The notes under the pieces: model-generated
What the model was told of the DNA's origin: nothing
The model's input: the letters and a program-made list of their open reading frames with translations, nothing else
The model's database searches: none
Program-made: the position numbers and the translations under genes
Assembly: GCF_007677725.1 (NCBI RefSeq)
Contig: NZ_VEDF01000002.1
Span: forward strand, 1-64,000
Length of the DNA stretch: 64,000 bases
Reading direction: 5' to 3'
From: Pseudomonas sp. URMO17WK12:I11
GTDB taxonomy: Bacteria > Pseudomonadota > Gammaproteobacteria > Pseudomonadales > Pseudomonadaceae
Shown: positions 21,158 to 31,520 of the stretch, one piece after another
How the letters are laid out: each line of letters opens with the position of its first letter
Numbering within the stretch: the stretch's first letter is position 1

Positions 21158-22405
21158 TCAGCTTAGGCGCAGGCGGCTGGCACCGACCAGCCAGCTATAG
21201 ATCAGGTACAACAGCACGGTCGCCAGCAACAGCAAGCCTCCCAGGGCCGTGGCCATGCCCCAGTTGATGCTGGTGTTGGTGTAGAAGGCGACGAAGTAGC
21301 TGACCATCTGGTCGTTGGGGCTGCCGAGCAGCGCCGGGGTGATGTAGTAGCCGATAGCCAGAATGAACACCAGCAGGCAACCGGCGCCCACGCCTGCGTA
21401 GGTCTGCGGGAAATACACCCGCCAAAAGCTGGCGAACGGATGGCAGCCCAGGGAAATTGCCGCCCGCATGTAGCTCGGCGAGATGCCTTTCATCACGCTG
21501 TACAACGGCAGGATCATGAACGGCAGCAGGATATGCACCATCGAGATGTACACCCCGGTGCGGTTGAACACCAACTCCAGCGGCTGATCGATGATACCCA
21601 TCGCCATCAGCGCACTGTTGATCAAGCCACCGGACTGCAACAGCACGATCCAGGCCGCCACCCGCACCAGAATCGAGGTCCAGAACGGCAACAGCACCAG
21701 GATCATCAGCAAGTTGCTTTGCCGGGTCGGCAGGTTGGCCAGCAGGTAGGCCAGTGGATAGGCCAGCACCAGGCAGATGGCGGTGATCACCACGCCCATC
21801 CACAGGGTGCGGGCAAAGATATCCAGGTAGATGGCCTGGTCGGGCGTGGCCTTGGCCAGCTCGCCAAGGTCATCGATACGGTGATCCAGCGAGGCGAGCA
21901 GGTAGAACGAGGTGGTCGCGCTGGTGTTGCGGCGGATCGCCTGCCAATAGGCCGGGTCGCCCCAACGCTCGTCGAGCGCCTGGAGGGCCTCCTTGTACGA
22001 GCTCGGCTCGGCCTTGAACGGCAGCGCCCGTGCAGTCTTGGCCAGCAAGCTGCGGTAGCCGGCCAGCTCCATGTTCAGGCGCTTGGAAAGGTCACCCAAG
22101 GTCTGCTGCTTGCGCGATTCGGCCAAGTCCTGGCTCAAGGCTTTGTAGACGTCTTCGCCAGGCAGGCTCTTGCCATCCCATTGGCTAATCAGCTCGACGG
22201 TACGCGGCAGGCCATTGACCACTTCAGGGTTGGCCACGCTCTTGTACAGCAGCGCCGCGATCGGCACCAGAAACACCAGCAACAGAAACAGCGCCAGCGG
22301 CGCGATCAACGCCTGCGCTTTCCAGCGGTTGACCCGCTCGGCACGCTTGAGGCGCTGCTTGAGACTTGGACCTGCGCCTTCATTGAGGGGCACTGCGATG
22401 GCCAT
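21158..22405 (-). CDS. ABC transporter permease, PotB-like with extended periplasmic loop
   Basis: A 415-aa permease. PotB proteins are usually about 280-300 aa; the extra length is an insert of about 130 residues between the first helix (ALIAPLALFLLLVFLVPIAA) and the remaining five. The insert is charged and lies in the predicted periplasm (about residues 60-190). The EAA-like loop is AAISLGCHPFASFWRVYFPQT. It partners the next permease. The insert probably contacts the binding protein. Confidence 0.87.
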   Translation of the reverse strand: MAIAVPLNEGAGPSLKQRLKRAERVNRWKAQALIAPLALFLLLVFLVPIAALLYKSVANPEVVNGLPRTVELISQWDGKSLPGEDVYKALSQDLAESRKQQTLGDLSKRLNMELAGYRSLLAKTARALPFKAEPSSYKEALQALDERWGDPAYWQAIRRNTSATTSFYLLASLDHRIDDLGELAKATPDQAIYLDIFARTLWMGVVITAICLVLAYPLAYLLANLPTRQSNLLMILVLLPFWTSILVRVAAWIVLLQSGGLINSALMAMGIIDQPLELVFNRTGVYISMVHILLPFMILPLYSVMKGISPSYMRAAISLGCHPFASFWRVYFPQTYAGVGAGCLLVFILAIGYYITPALLGSPNDQMVSYFVAFYTNTSINWGMATALGGLLLLATVLLYLIYSWLVGASRLRLS

Positions 22406-22431
22406 GGCGAACTCCGCGAAACAGGCTGAGA

Positions 22432-22452
22432 CGGGGCTGCCTGGCAGCCCCG
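22432..22452. promoter_or_regulatory. Intra-operon hairpin between binding-protein and permease genes
   Basis: Perfect 9-bp inverted repeat CGGGGCTGC / GCAGCCCCG with loop CTG, in the 60-nt gap between the binding-protein stop and the permease start. Such hairpins often protect the upstream message, so that binding protein outnumbers permease. No T-run. Confidence 0.55.
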
Positions 22453-22465
22453 CTTCCCGGTGGTA

Positions 22466-23500
22466 TTACTTCTTCGCCGCCCAGGCGTTGAAGCGTTGCT
22501 CCAGCTGCTCGCTGTTATCGGCCCAGAAGGCCACGTCGATCTGCACCTGGTTGGCGATGTTCTCAGGTGTGGTCGGCATGTCTTTCTTCACCGCATCATC
22601 CAGCAGGGGCACGGCCTTGGCGTTGGCCGGGCCGTAGGCGATGTTCTGCGAGTAGGTCTTCTGTTGCTCAGGCTGCACGGTGTAGGCGATGAACTGCTTG
22701 GCCTGCTCGGCATCCTTGGCACCCTTGGGAATCGCCCAGGCGTCGAAGTCGTAGATGCCGCCGTTCCACACCACCTTGAGGTTGCTTTCCTTTTGCACGG
22801 CGGCGATGCGGCCGTTGTAGGCCGAGCTCATGACCACGTCACCGGAGGCCAGGTATTGCGGCGGCTGGGCGCCCGCTTCCCACCACTGAATGCTCGGCTT
22901 TAGCTCATCGAGTTTCTTGAAGGCGCGGTCCACGCCCTCCTTGGTGGCGAGTACCTGGTAGACATCCTTGGGTGCCACGCCATCGGCCATCAAGGCGAAT
23001 TCCAGGGTGTACTTGGCGCCCTTGCGCAGGCCGCGTTTGCCCGGGAATTGCTTGGTGTCCCAGAAGTCCGCCCAACTGGTAGGCGCCGTCTTGAGCTTGT
23101 CAGCGTTGTAGGCGAGCACCGTGGACCAGACGAAGAAGCCAACACCGCACGGCTGGATGGCACCTTTGACGTAGTCGGCCTCGTTACCGAACAGCGCCGG
23201 GTCGAGCTCTTCGAACAGGCCTTCGTCACAGCCCCTGGCCAGCTCGGGCGATTCAACCTCCACCAGGTTCCACGACACGCTCTTGGTGTCGACCATGGCC
23301 TTGATCTTGGCCATCTCGCCGTTGTATTCGCCAGCGACGATCTTGCCTTTGCCGGCCTTTTCCCACGGCTCATAGAACGCCTTGACCTGGGCTGCCTTGT
23401 TGGCCCCGCCGAAAGACACCACGGTCAGGTCCGCCGCCATGCTTTGGCCGGCGGCGCACAGGCCGAGGGCCAGGGCGGTCAGTTTCAACTGCTTGCGCAT
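22466..23500 (-). CDS. Periplasmic polyamine-type substrate-binding protein
   Basis: Secreted binding protein of 344 aa with signal peptide MRKQLKLTALALGLCAAGQSMAAD (cleavage after SMA). Start ATG at 23500 is chosen for this signal; another ATG lies 15 nt upstream. The mature part, LTVVSFGGANKAAQVKAFYEPWEKA, is typical of the PotD/PotF group (Pfam SBP_bac_8 type). It sits between the ATPase and permease genes. The ligand is probably a polyamine or related amine. Confidence 0.9.
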   Translation of the reverse strand: MRKQLKLTALALGLCAAGQSMAADLTVVSFGGANKAAQVKAFYEPWEKAGKGKIVAGEYNGEMAKIKAMVDTKSVSWNLVEVESPELARGCDEGLFEELDPALFGNEADYVKGAIQPCGVGFFVWSTVLAYNADKLKTAPTSWADFWDTKQFPGKRGLRKGAKYTLEFALMADGVAPKDVYQVLATKEGVDRAFKKLDELKPSIQWWEAGAQPPQYLASGDVVMSSAYNGRIAAVQKESNLKVVWNGGIYDFDAWAIPKGAKDAEQAKQFIAYTVQPEQQKTYSQNIAYGPANAKAVPLLDDAVKKDMPTTPENIANQVQIDVAFWADNSEQLEQRFNAWAAKK

Positions 23501-23540
23501 TATTGTTTTCTCCACAGTTCAGGGTTGGTGAAGCAATCGA

Positions 23541-24665
23541 TCAATGGGCCTCGGCGATCGGATCAAGCGCGCGCGCGTGCTCCACCTCCCAGCCCAGCGG
23601 AACCACATCGCCCACCGCCAGGGCCGGGTCGAGTTCGGCGATCGGCTGTTTGACGAAGAAGTCGGTCTTGCCGCACACCTCAAGGCGCACGCGCACGTGG
23701 TCACCCAGGTAGATGAACTCGGCCACCCGACCGGAGAAGCGGTTCACGCAGCGCTCGCTGTGGCCGTTGAGGCGCACACGCTCGGGGCGTATCGACAGGG
23801 TCACCGGTTCGCCCGCCTGGCCGACGTTCACCGCCAGGGCCTCGACGCGCTCACCGCGGGCCAACTGCACCTGGCAGCGCTTGCCGTCACTGGCCAGCAG
23901 CGTGCCGTTGAGGCGGTTGTTCTCGCCGATGAAGTTGGCGACGAAGGTGTTGCGTGGTTCTTCATAAAGCGTGCGCGGGTCAGCAATCTGCTGGATCTCG
24001 CCCTGATGGAACACCGCCACCCGATCGGACATGGTCAGGGCTTCGCCCTGGTCATGGGTGACGTAGACCACGGTCACGCCCAGGCGCTGGTGGATGTGCT
24101 TGATTTCCATCTGCATGTGTTCGCGCAGTTGCTTGTCGAGCGCGCCCAGCGGCTCGTCCATCAGCACCAACTGCGGCTCGAACACCAGTGCCCGGGCCAG
24201 CGCGACGCGCTGCTGCTGGCCACCGGAAAGCTGGCCGGGATAGCGTTGGGCGAAGGCATCGAGCTGGACCATGTTGAGCACCCGCTTGACCCGCTCGCTG
24301 ATGTCGGTCTTGCTCAGGTTGCGCACGCTCAAGGGGAAGGCCAGGTTCTCGGCCACGGTCATGTGCGGAAACAATGCGTAGTTCTGGAACACCATGCCGA
24401 TGTCACGCTTGTGCGGCGGCACGTTGTTGATCGAGCGCCCCGCCAGCTGAATTTCGCCGGCAGTGGGGGTTTCGAAGCCGGCCAGCATCATCAGGCTGGT
24501 GGTCTTGCCCGACCCGGAAGGGCCGAGCAAGGTGAGAAATTCACCTTTGCGAATGTCCAGGTTGAGGTCTTTGACGATCAGCGATTCGCCGTCGTAGCTC
24601 TTCTGCACACCACGGAAGCTGACCAGCGTCTCGCCGCTGGCAGCGTTCGAATTGGCCTCGCTCAT
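23541..24665 (-). CDS. ABC transporter ATP-binding protein, PotA-like
   Basis: Cytoplasmic ATPase of 374 aa energising the polyamine-type importer. The Walker A is [13 protein letters not shown], the signature [15 protein letters not shown] and Walker [13 protein letters not shown], followed by the H-loop VTHDQGEAL. The C-terminal third is a TOBE_2 regulatory domain. Start ATG at 24665 ([12 protein letters not shown]) is preferred over one 36 nt upstream. It is the first gene of the transporter operon. Confidence 0.93.
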   Translation of the reverse strand: MSEANSNAASGETLVSFRGVQKSYDGESLIVKDLNLDIRKGEFLTLLGPSGSGKTTSLMMLAGFETPTAGEIQLAGRSINNVPPHKRDIGMVFQNYALFPHMTVAENLAFPLSVRNLSKTDISERVKRVLNMVQLDAFAQRYPGQLSGGQQQRVALARALVFEPQLVLMDEPLGALDKQLREHMQMEIKHIHQRLGVTVVYVTHDQGEALTMSDRVAVFHQGEIQQIADPRTLYEEPRNTFVANFIGENNRLNGTLLASDGKRCQVQLARGERVEALAVNVGQAGEPVTLSIRPERVRLNGHSERCVNRFSGRVAEFIYLGDHVRVRLEVCGKTDFFVKQPIAELDPALAVGDVVPLGWEVEHARALDPIAEAH

Positions 24666-24773
24666 GCCTGCACCTTCTTCTTGGAATGACTGCGTACGCA
24701 CAAGATTAGAAGAGCCGGGGACGCCCGAAAATCGGCGCTGCTGAGAGAATCGCTTGGTCCATCTGGAAGATTT

Positions 24774-24795
24774 GCTGTAGGGATTGCCCTACAGC
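24774..24795 (-). terminator. Hairpin after the response-regulator gene
   Basis: Perfect 9-bp inverted repeat GCTGTAGGG / CCCTACAGC with loop ATTG, starting 8 nt beyond the response regulator stop. On the minus strand it is followed by AAATCTT, so it is only a moderate terminator. Confidence 0.5.
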
Positions 24796-24802
24796 AGCAC
24801 CG

Positions 24803-25432
24803 TCAAATCAGCTTGTGCTCCATGGCGTACTTGACCAGTTCGGCCAACGAGTTGACCTTGAGCTTCTGCATCAACCGCGCCTTGTGGGTGCTGATGGTCT
24901 TGCTCGATAGCGCCAGCTGCTGGGCGATGTCGTTGACGTTGGCGCCCTGGGCCAGGCGCTCGAACACGGAAAATTCCCGCTCCGACAACAGCGTATGCAA
25001 CGGCCGGCTTTCGGTCAGCCCCACCTCGAAGACCATGCGGTCGGCCAGCGCCGGGTCGATGTAGCGCCCGCCACCGGCCACCCGGCGAATCGCCGTCAGC
25101 AACAGCGCAGGGTCGCTGTCCTTGGTGGCATAGCCAGCGGCGCCGGCCTTCAGCGCGCGGGCAGCCATCTGCGCCTCGTTGTGCATCGACAGCATCAGGA
25201 TCGCCGGTGCATCGTGCAGCGCACGGATCCGTGGAATCGCCTCCAGACCATTGACCCCTGGCATCGAAATATCCAGCAGCACCACTTCACACGGCGTATG
25301 GCGCAACGCCTCGAGCAGCTGCTCGCCATTTCCGGCTTCACCCACCACCTGCAGGTCCTTGGCCAGGCCGATCAATTGCTTGATGCCTTCCCGGACAATG
25401 GTGTGGTCTTCAGCCACCAGCACTCGTATCAC
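24803..25432 (-). CDS. LuxR/NarL-type two-component response regulator
   Basis: DNA-binding regulator of 209 aa. The receiver domain (about 1-120) has acidic residues in VLVAEDHTIV and the phosphoacceptor Asp in VVLLDISMPGVNG. The C-terminal LuxR helix-turn-helix reads LSEREFSVFERLAQGANVN and SSKTISTHKARLMQKL. It lies 10 nt downstream of the sensor kinase and just before the ABC operon on the same strand, which it may control. Confidence 0.92.
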   Translation of the reverse strand: MIRVLVAEDHTIVREGIKQLIGLAKDLQVVGEAGNGEQLLEALRHTPCEVVLLDISMPGVNGLEAIPRIRALHDAPAILMLSMHNEAQMAARALKAGAAGYATKDSDPALLLTAIRRVAGGGRYIDPALADRMVFEVGLTESRPLHTLLSEREFSVFERLAQGANVNDIAQQLALSSKTISTHKARLMQKLKVNSLAELVKYAMEHKLI

Positions 25433-25442
25433 GCTTGCTCTC

Positions 25443-27830
25443 CTACTCCAAGGGAATGGTCACGCTCAGGCGAGTGCCCTCGCCCGGTTCGCTGTGCAGC
25501 GCCATGCTGCCGCCGAGCATCAGCACCCGCTCGCGCACACCCACCAGGCCAAACGAGGCAGGCCGGGGCTGAGCCTGGCTGAAACCTGCTCCATCATCGC
25601 TGATGCTCAGGCGCAGGTGCGCTTGCTCGCGCACCAGCTCGATTTCCACGCTATGCGCGTGGGCATGGCGCATCACATTGGTCAGCGCCTCCTGCAGGAT
25701 GCGGAACAGGCCTGTGGCTTTCGCATCGCTCAATGCTGGCAGATTGTCCGGCACCTGGACCAGACAGGGAATCTGCGTACGCGCCTCGAACCGCCGCGCC
25801 TGCCATTCGACCGCCGAGGCGATGCCCGCGTCGAGGATCGGCGGGCGCAGTGCGCTGGCCACGTCTCGAACCAGTTGAAACAGCTGGGCGATCGAACGCT
25901 TCATGCTGTCAAGGCGCTCGCGTAGCGCCGGGTCGAGGTCGGCGAATGCCAGCTCGCACATCGACACTTCCAGCTTGAGCACCGTGAGCATCTGCCCCAG
26001 TTCATCGTGCACTTCACGGGCGATACGGGCTTTTTCTTCTTCGCGAACGCTTTCCAGGTGCGCCGACAGCTCGCGCAGTTGTTCCTGAGAGCGGGCCAAG
26101 GCCAGCTCGGCGCGCTTGCCTTGGGTGATGTCCCAGACGATACCGTCCCACACCACCCGGCCGCTGGCCAGGCGGCGGGCACTGGCCTTGATGTCGGCCC
26201 AGCGCAGCTCGCCCTGACGGGTGAGCATGCGGCCTTGCCAGGACCAGTCCTGATGACGGGCGATGGCCAGGTCCTGGACCTGATGGTAGTCAGCCCGGTC
26301 GTCAGGGTGCACGAGATTGCGCAGGCCCATCTGCGGGTGCTGGATCTGTGCTGGGGTATAGCCGACCAGTGCCTCGCTGCCTTCACTGATATAGGGAAAC
26401 TCCGGCTCGCCCTCGGCCGGCGCTGGTTCCAAGCGAAACACCAGGCCCGGCACGTTGCCAGCAATCCCCTTCAGGCGCGCCTCGCTTTCACGCAGTGCTG
26501 CCAGGGCGCGATGGCGCTCGGTGACGTCGGCCAGGTACACCACCAGGTATTCGGCATCGCGAAACCGCAGGAAGCTCAATGACAGCTCGACCGGTAGCAA
26601 CACACCGTCGGCGCGCCGGCAGTGGCTTTCGAAGCGGCGCGCACCACTGACGCCTGCGCGGGCATCCTTCCACAGCTCGAGCCAGCGATCCATGCTCAGG
26701 TTCGGCTCGAAATCGCCCAATGGCCGCTCCAGCAACTGGCCTTCGGCATAGCCGAGCATCGCTTGCGCCGCCTGGTTGGCATAGCGCACGTGGCTGTCCC
26801 AGTTGACCCAGAGAATGCCCACGGTGCTCTGGTCGATGGCGAACTGGCTCAAGCGCAGCGCCTCTTCACGGCCCTGCCGCTCGCGCAGATTCTCGCGTGC
26901 GGTCAGCAGCCTGTGCTCGAGCTGCAGTTGCTGACGGCGCTGCCACACTAGCGTTGCCAGGGCGCAGAGCAGCAACAGGCCAAACAGCAAGGCGAGGTTC
27001 TGCCAGAACCCAGGCGACTCACTCAGGCGCGGGTATTTGGGTTGCAGCCAGCGTTGGTGCAATTGCTCCAGCTGCTTGGCGGGCACCGCTTGCAGCGCGC
27101 GCTCGAGCACTTCAGCCAGCACTGGCCAGTCGCGCCGTGAGGCGATGCGCAGCAACTGTGGCAGGCCGATGTCACCGACCACCACCAACTCGGCGAACTC
27201 GCTTTCGCGAGACAACCGGCTCAACTGCGCTTCATCGAGCACCGCGTAACTGGCCTGGCCACCGAGCACCGCCTGCAAGGCCTCGCGCTCGCTGGGCACC
27301 CCTTGCAGATTCAGCCCGCTGTAGTTGCCGCGCAGGTAATCGGCCAGGCCGCTGGGCATGCGCACCGCCACACGGGTTTGCCCATCGAGTTTTTCCAACT
27401 CCACCGCCATCGCCCCGGTACGCGGCCCCACCACCAGTTGCGGTACCCGCATGTACGGGTCGCTGAATAGCCACAAGCGCAAGCTGGACGGGGTCTGGGT
27501 AAGGCCTGGAGCGAAGTCGATCTCACCCGCCTGCAGGGCATGTTCAAGGCTCGCCTGGTCGGCGAAGTTGCGCCAGGTCAGGTCCAGCTTCAGCGCCTGC
27601 GCCAGCCAGTTGACCAGTTCGACGTTGGCCCCATAGAGCTGCTGCAGGCGGCGGTCGAACTGCACGTAAGGCGCCTGCAGCACCACGCCGACCCGCAAGC
27701 TGCGGTGGCTGTCGAGCCACTGTTGCTGGGCAGGTTCCAGGACCACAGGCGCGGGCCCTTCTGCCCTGGCCAGGGCGATCAAGGGCAGGCACAACCAGCC
27801 GATAACCACAAGGCGACGCAATCGCTTCAT
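25443..27830 (-). CDS. Membrane sensor histidine kinase with periplasmic solute-binding domain
   Basis: A 795-aa sensor. Start ATG at 27830 gives a signal-anchor N-terminus (KRLRRLVVIGWLCLPLIALARA). A periplasmic SBP_bac_3-like domain (about 40-275) is followed by a transmembrane helix (NLALLFGLLLLCALATLVW, about 285-305) and two PAS domains. Then comes a HisKA_3 region with phosphoacceptor His in AREVHDELGQ and a HATPase with LQEALTNVMRHA, DDGAGF and GLVGVRERV. It pairs with the downstream LuxR-type regulator. A periplasmic ligand, perhaps the substrate of the adjacent transporter, is probably sensed directly. Confidence 0.9.
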   Translation of the reverse strand: MKRLRRLVVIGWLCLPLIALARAEGPAPVVLEPAQQQWLDSHRSLRVGVVLQAPYVQFDRRLQQLYGANVELVNWLAQALKLDLTWRNFADQASLEHALQAGEIDFAPGLTQTPSSLRLWLFSDPYMRVPQLVVGPRTGAMAVELEKLDGQTRVAVRMPSGLADYLRGNYSGLNLQGVPSEREALQAVLGGQASYAVLDEAQLSRLSRESEFAELVVVGDIGLPQLLRIASRRDWPVLAEVLERALQAVPAKQLEQLHQRWLQPKYPRLSESPGFWQNLALLFGLLLLCALATLVWQRRQQLQLEHRLLTARENLRERQGREEALRLSQFAIDQSTVGILWVNWDSHVRYANQAAQAMLGYAEGQLLERPLGDFEPNLSMDRWLELWKDARAGVSGARRFESHCRRADGVLLPVELSLSFLRFRDAEYLVVYLADVTERHRALAALRESEARLKGIAGNVPGLVFRLEPAPAEGEPEFPYISEGSEALVGYTPAQIQHPQMGLRNLVHPDDRADYHQVQDLAIARHQDWSWQGRMLTRQGELRWADIKASARRLASGRVVWDGIVWDITQGKRAELALARSQEQLRELSAHLESVREEEKARIAREVHDELGQMLTVLKLEVSMCELAFADLDPALRERLDSMKRSIAQLFQLVRDVASALRPPILDAGIASAVEWQARRFEARTQIPCLVQVPDNLPALSDAKATGLFRILQEALTNVMRHAHAHSVEIELVREQAHLRLSISDDGAGFSQAQPRPASFGLVGVRERVLMLGGSMALHSEPGEGTRLSVTIPLE

Positions 27831-27850
27831 CCACACGCTCGTCTGGCAAG

Positions 27851-27873
27851 GACGGCCATGCAGCATGGCCGTC
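27851..27873. promoter_or_regulatory. Perfect 10-bp palindrome in the divergent kinase / DUF3530 region
   Basis: GACGGCCATG-CAG-CATGGCCGTC: ten-base arms with a 3-nt centre. It lies 21 bp upstream of the kinase start and about 52 bp before the divergent gene. It could be an operator or a 5'-UTR hairpin. No known regulator is recognised. Confidence 0.45.
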
Positions 27874-27924
27874 GCGGGCAAATACTATTAGGCTGCCGGT
27901 ATCATTCTGGCCTTGGGTTGATTC

Positions 27925-28920
27925 ATGTTGACACTTTATCGCACGACGCTGGCAATGTGCTGCCTGGCCTCGCTACTGCCACTCGGCGCGCTGGCCGCCG
28001 ATGCCGAAACACCCGAAGCGGCCGCTGAAGCCGCCGCTCCCGCTACCCGCCCGCCGCTGCTCGAGCGCAGCCAGGAAGACGCCCAGGCCTTGGAGCGACG
28101 CTTGCCCAAAGCCGAGCAGCAAACCCTGCAAGCCGGCGCGGAGCCTTTTCTCGCGCTGTGGAAGCCGGCCAACGACAGCGATCCCCAGGGCGCGGTGATC
28201 ATCGTGCCCGGCGCTGGCGAAAATGCCGACTGGCCCGATGCGGTCGGCCCGCTGCGACGCAAATTCCCTGACTTCGGCTGGCACAGCCTGAGCGTGAGCC
28301 TGCCCGACCTGCTCGCCGACGCGCCGCAGGCGCGCGTGGAAGCCACACCTGCCGCTGCGCCCGAGCCGGCCGCGGGCGAGAGCGCGCCGGTCAAGGACAC
28401 GCCGGCCGATGCCAACGCCAATGTCGCCCAGGCCACCGCCGCCGATGCCGAGGTCGCACAAGGCACCGACGCCGAGCAGGCCAGCGAGCAGAATGATCAG
28501 GCCGACGCCGAGCGTATCTTCGCCCGCCTCGACGCCGCGGTGGCCTACGCGCAGCAACACAATGCCCGCAGTATCGTGTTGATCGGCCATGGCAGCGGGG
28601 CTTACTGGGCCGCCCGTTACCTGAGCGAGAAACAACCGCCGCAGGTACAGAAACTGGTGATGATCGCGGCGCAAACGCCAGCGCGGGTCGAGCACGACCT
28701 GCTGAGCCTGACCCCTACCCTGAAGGTCCCTACGGCCGATTTGTACTTCGCCACTCGCACCGTCGACCGGCATGCAGCCATGCAGCGCTTGCAAGCCAGC
28801 AAACGCCAGAAAGACAGCCACTACAAACAGTTGTCGCTGATCGCCATGCCGGCCAACAAGGCCGGCGAGCAGGAACAGCTGTTTCGCCGGGTCAGGGGCT
28901 GGATGAGCCCGCAGCAGTAA
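27925..28920 (+). CDS. DUF3530 family, alpha/beta-hydrolase-like secreted protein
   Basis: A 331-aa protein with an N-terminal signal peptide (CCLASLLPLGALAADAE). An alpha/beta-hydrolase fold is split by an Ala/Glu/Pro-rich linker (about residues 138-190). At the nucleophile elbow the sequence is VLIGHGSGAYWAARYL, so the position usually Ser in GxSxG is Gly. Catalysis by the usual triad is therefore doubtful. Function unknown; family members are predicted periplasmic. It is a stand-alone gene, divergent from the sensor kinase and convergent with djlA. Confidence 0.82.
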   Translation: MLTLYRTTLAMCCLASLLPLGALAADAETPEAAAEAAAPATRPPLLERSQEDAQALERRLPKAEQQTLQAGAEPFLALWKPANDSDPQGAVIIVPGAGENADWPDAVGPLRRKFPDFGWHSLSVSLPDLLADAPQARVEATPAAAPEPAAGESAPVKDTPADANANVAQATAADAEVAQGTDAEQASEQNDQADAERIFARLDAAVAYAQQHNARSIVLIGHGSGAYWAARYLSEKQPPQVQKLVMIAAQTPARVEHDLLSLTPTLKVPTADLYFATRTVDRHAAMQRLQASKRQKDSHYKQLSLIAMPANKAGEQEQLFRRVRGWMSPQQ

Positions 28921-28935
28921 GACGGCCGGCGGGGT

Positions 28936-29700
28936 TTACAGGCCCCGCCGCTTGCGCACCAGGGCATAGGCCTGGTGCAGCTCGCGGGTGCGCTCGGTGG
29001 CCTCACGCACCTGCGCCTCGGTCGCGCCACTGCCAGCCAGTTTGTCCGGGTGATGGCGGCTTACCAAGCGTCGATACGCCTGCTTGAGCTGGTCGATCTC
29101 GGTGTCGGCCTGGACCCCGAGCAAGCGCAGCGCGCTGGCGTAGGTCATCACGCCCGCCGTCAGCGGGGCCTTGCGCGGCTCATACTCCTGCGACATCGCC
29201 TGCACCTGGCGCCGGCTCAGGCCCAGGGCGTGCCCCCAATCCAACAGCAGCTCACGTTCATGCCGACCGGCCTTGCCATCGGCCCAGGCCATGCGCCAAC
29301 AAGCACGCAAGGTGCCCTCGGCCGCATGCGGCTGTTGACGGATCCGCCGCAAGTGCCCGCTGAGCCGATCTTTACCGGCCTTGCCGCGGTTGAACGCAGC
29401 AATCGCTCGCAGTCGCGCCGCTTCGGCCATGTCCAGGCGCAGCATTTCCTGGCGGGCCTGCTGGATATGCTGCTCGACAACCCGGCCGTCGCTCTTGGCC
29501 AGCCGCCCCAGCAGCACGAAGAGCAGCTCATCGTCAGCCAGCGCCGGACGCCCACTGAGGCGCTCGCGCAGGTCAGTCCAGCCCTGCACGCGCAGGCGCC
29601 GGTCCATGGCCTGGCCGAGCAGGCCACCGAGCAACGCGCCCGGGATACTGGCGACGGCGAAGCCTGCGCCGAGTCCGATTAGCGTGCCTGGCCACCACAT
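28936..29700 (-). CDS. djlA: Membrane-anchored DnaK co-chaperone DjlA
   Basis: Type III J-protein of 254 aa. A single N-terminal Gly-rich transmembrane segment (WWPGTLIGLGAGFAVASIPG) is followed by a TerB-like central domain and a C-terminal J domain with the HPD motif in LVSRHHPDKLAG. It stimulates DnaK at the inner membrane. The start lies 1 nt after the murU stop, so amgK-murU-djlA is probably one transcript. Confidence 0.93.
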   Translation of the reverse strand: MWWPGTLIGLGAGFAVASIPGALLGGLLGQAMDRRLRVQGWTDLRERLSGRPALADDELLFVLLGRLAKSDGRVVEQHIQQARQEMLRLDMAEAARLRAIAAFNRGKAGKDRLSGHLRRIRQQPHAAEGTLRACWRMAWADGKAGRHERELLLDWGHALGLSRRQVQAMSQEYEPRKAPLTAGVMTYASALRLLGVQADTEIDQLKQAYRRLVSRHHPDKLAGSGATEAQVREATERTRELHQAYALVRKRRGL

Positions 29701-29701
29701 C

Positions 29702-31389
<1,688 letters not shown>

Positions 31390-31520
31390 TACAAGGGTCT
31401 CCGACGGCCCTAGCCGTCAAGCGGGTCATGCTTTATTATCCAGCATCTTTTTCAGACCATCGAGAGGCGTGCGGCCCCCACACGCGGGCAGATGGCACGC
31501 AGGAAGCCCGGACTAATAAG

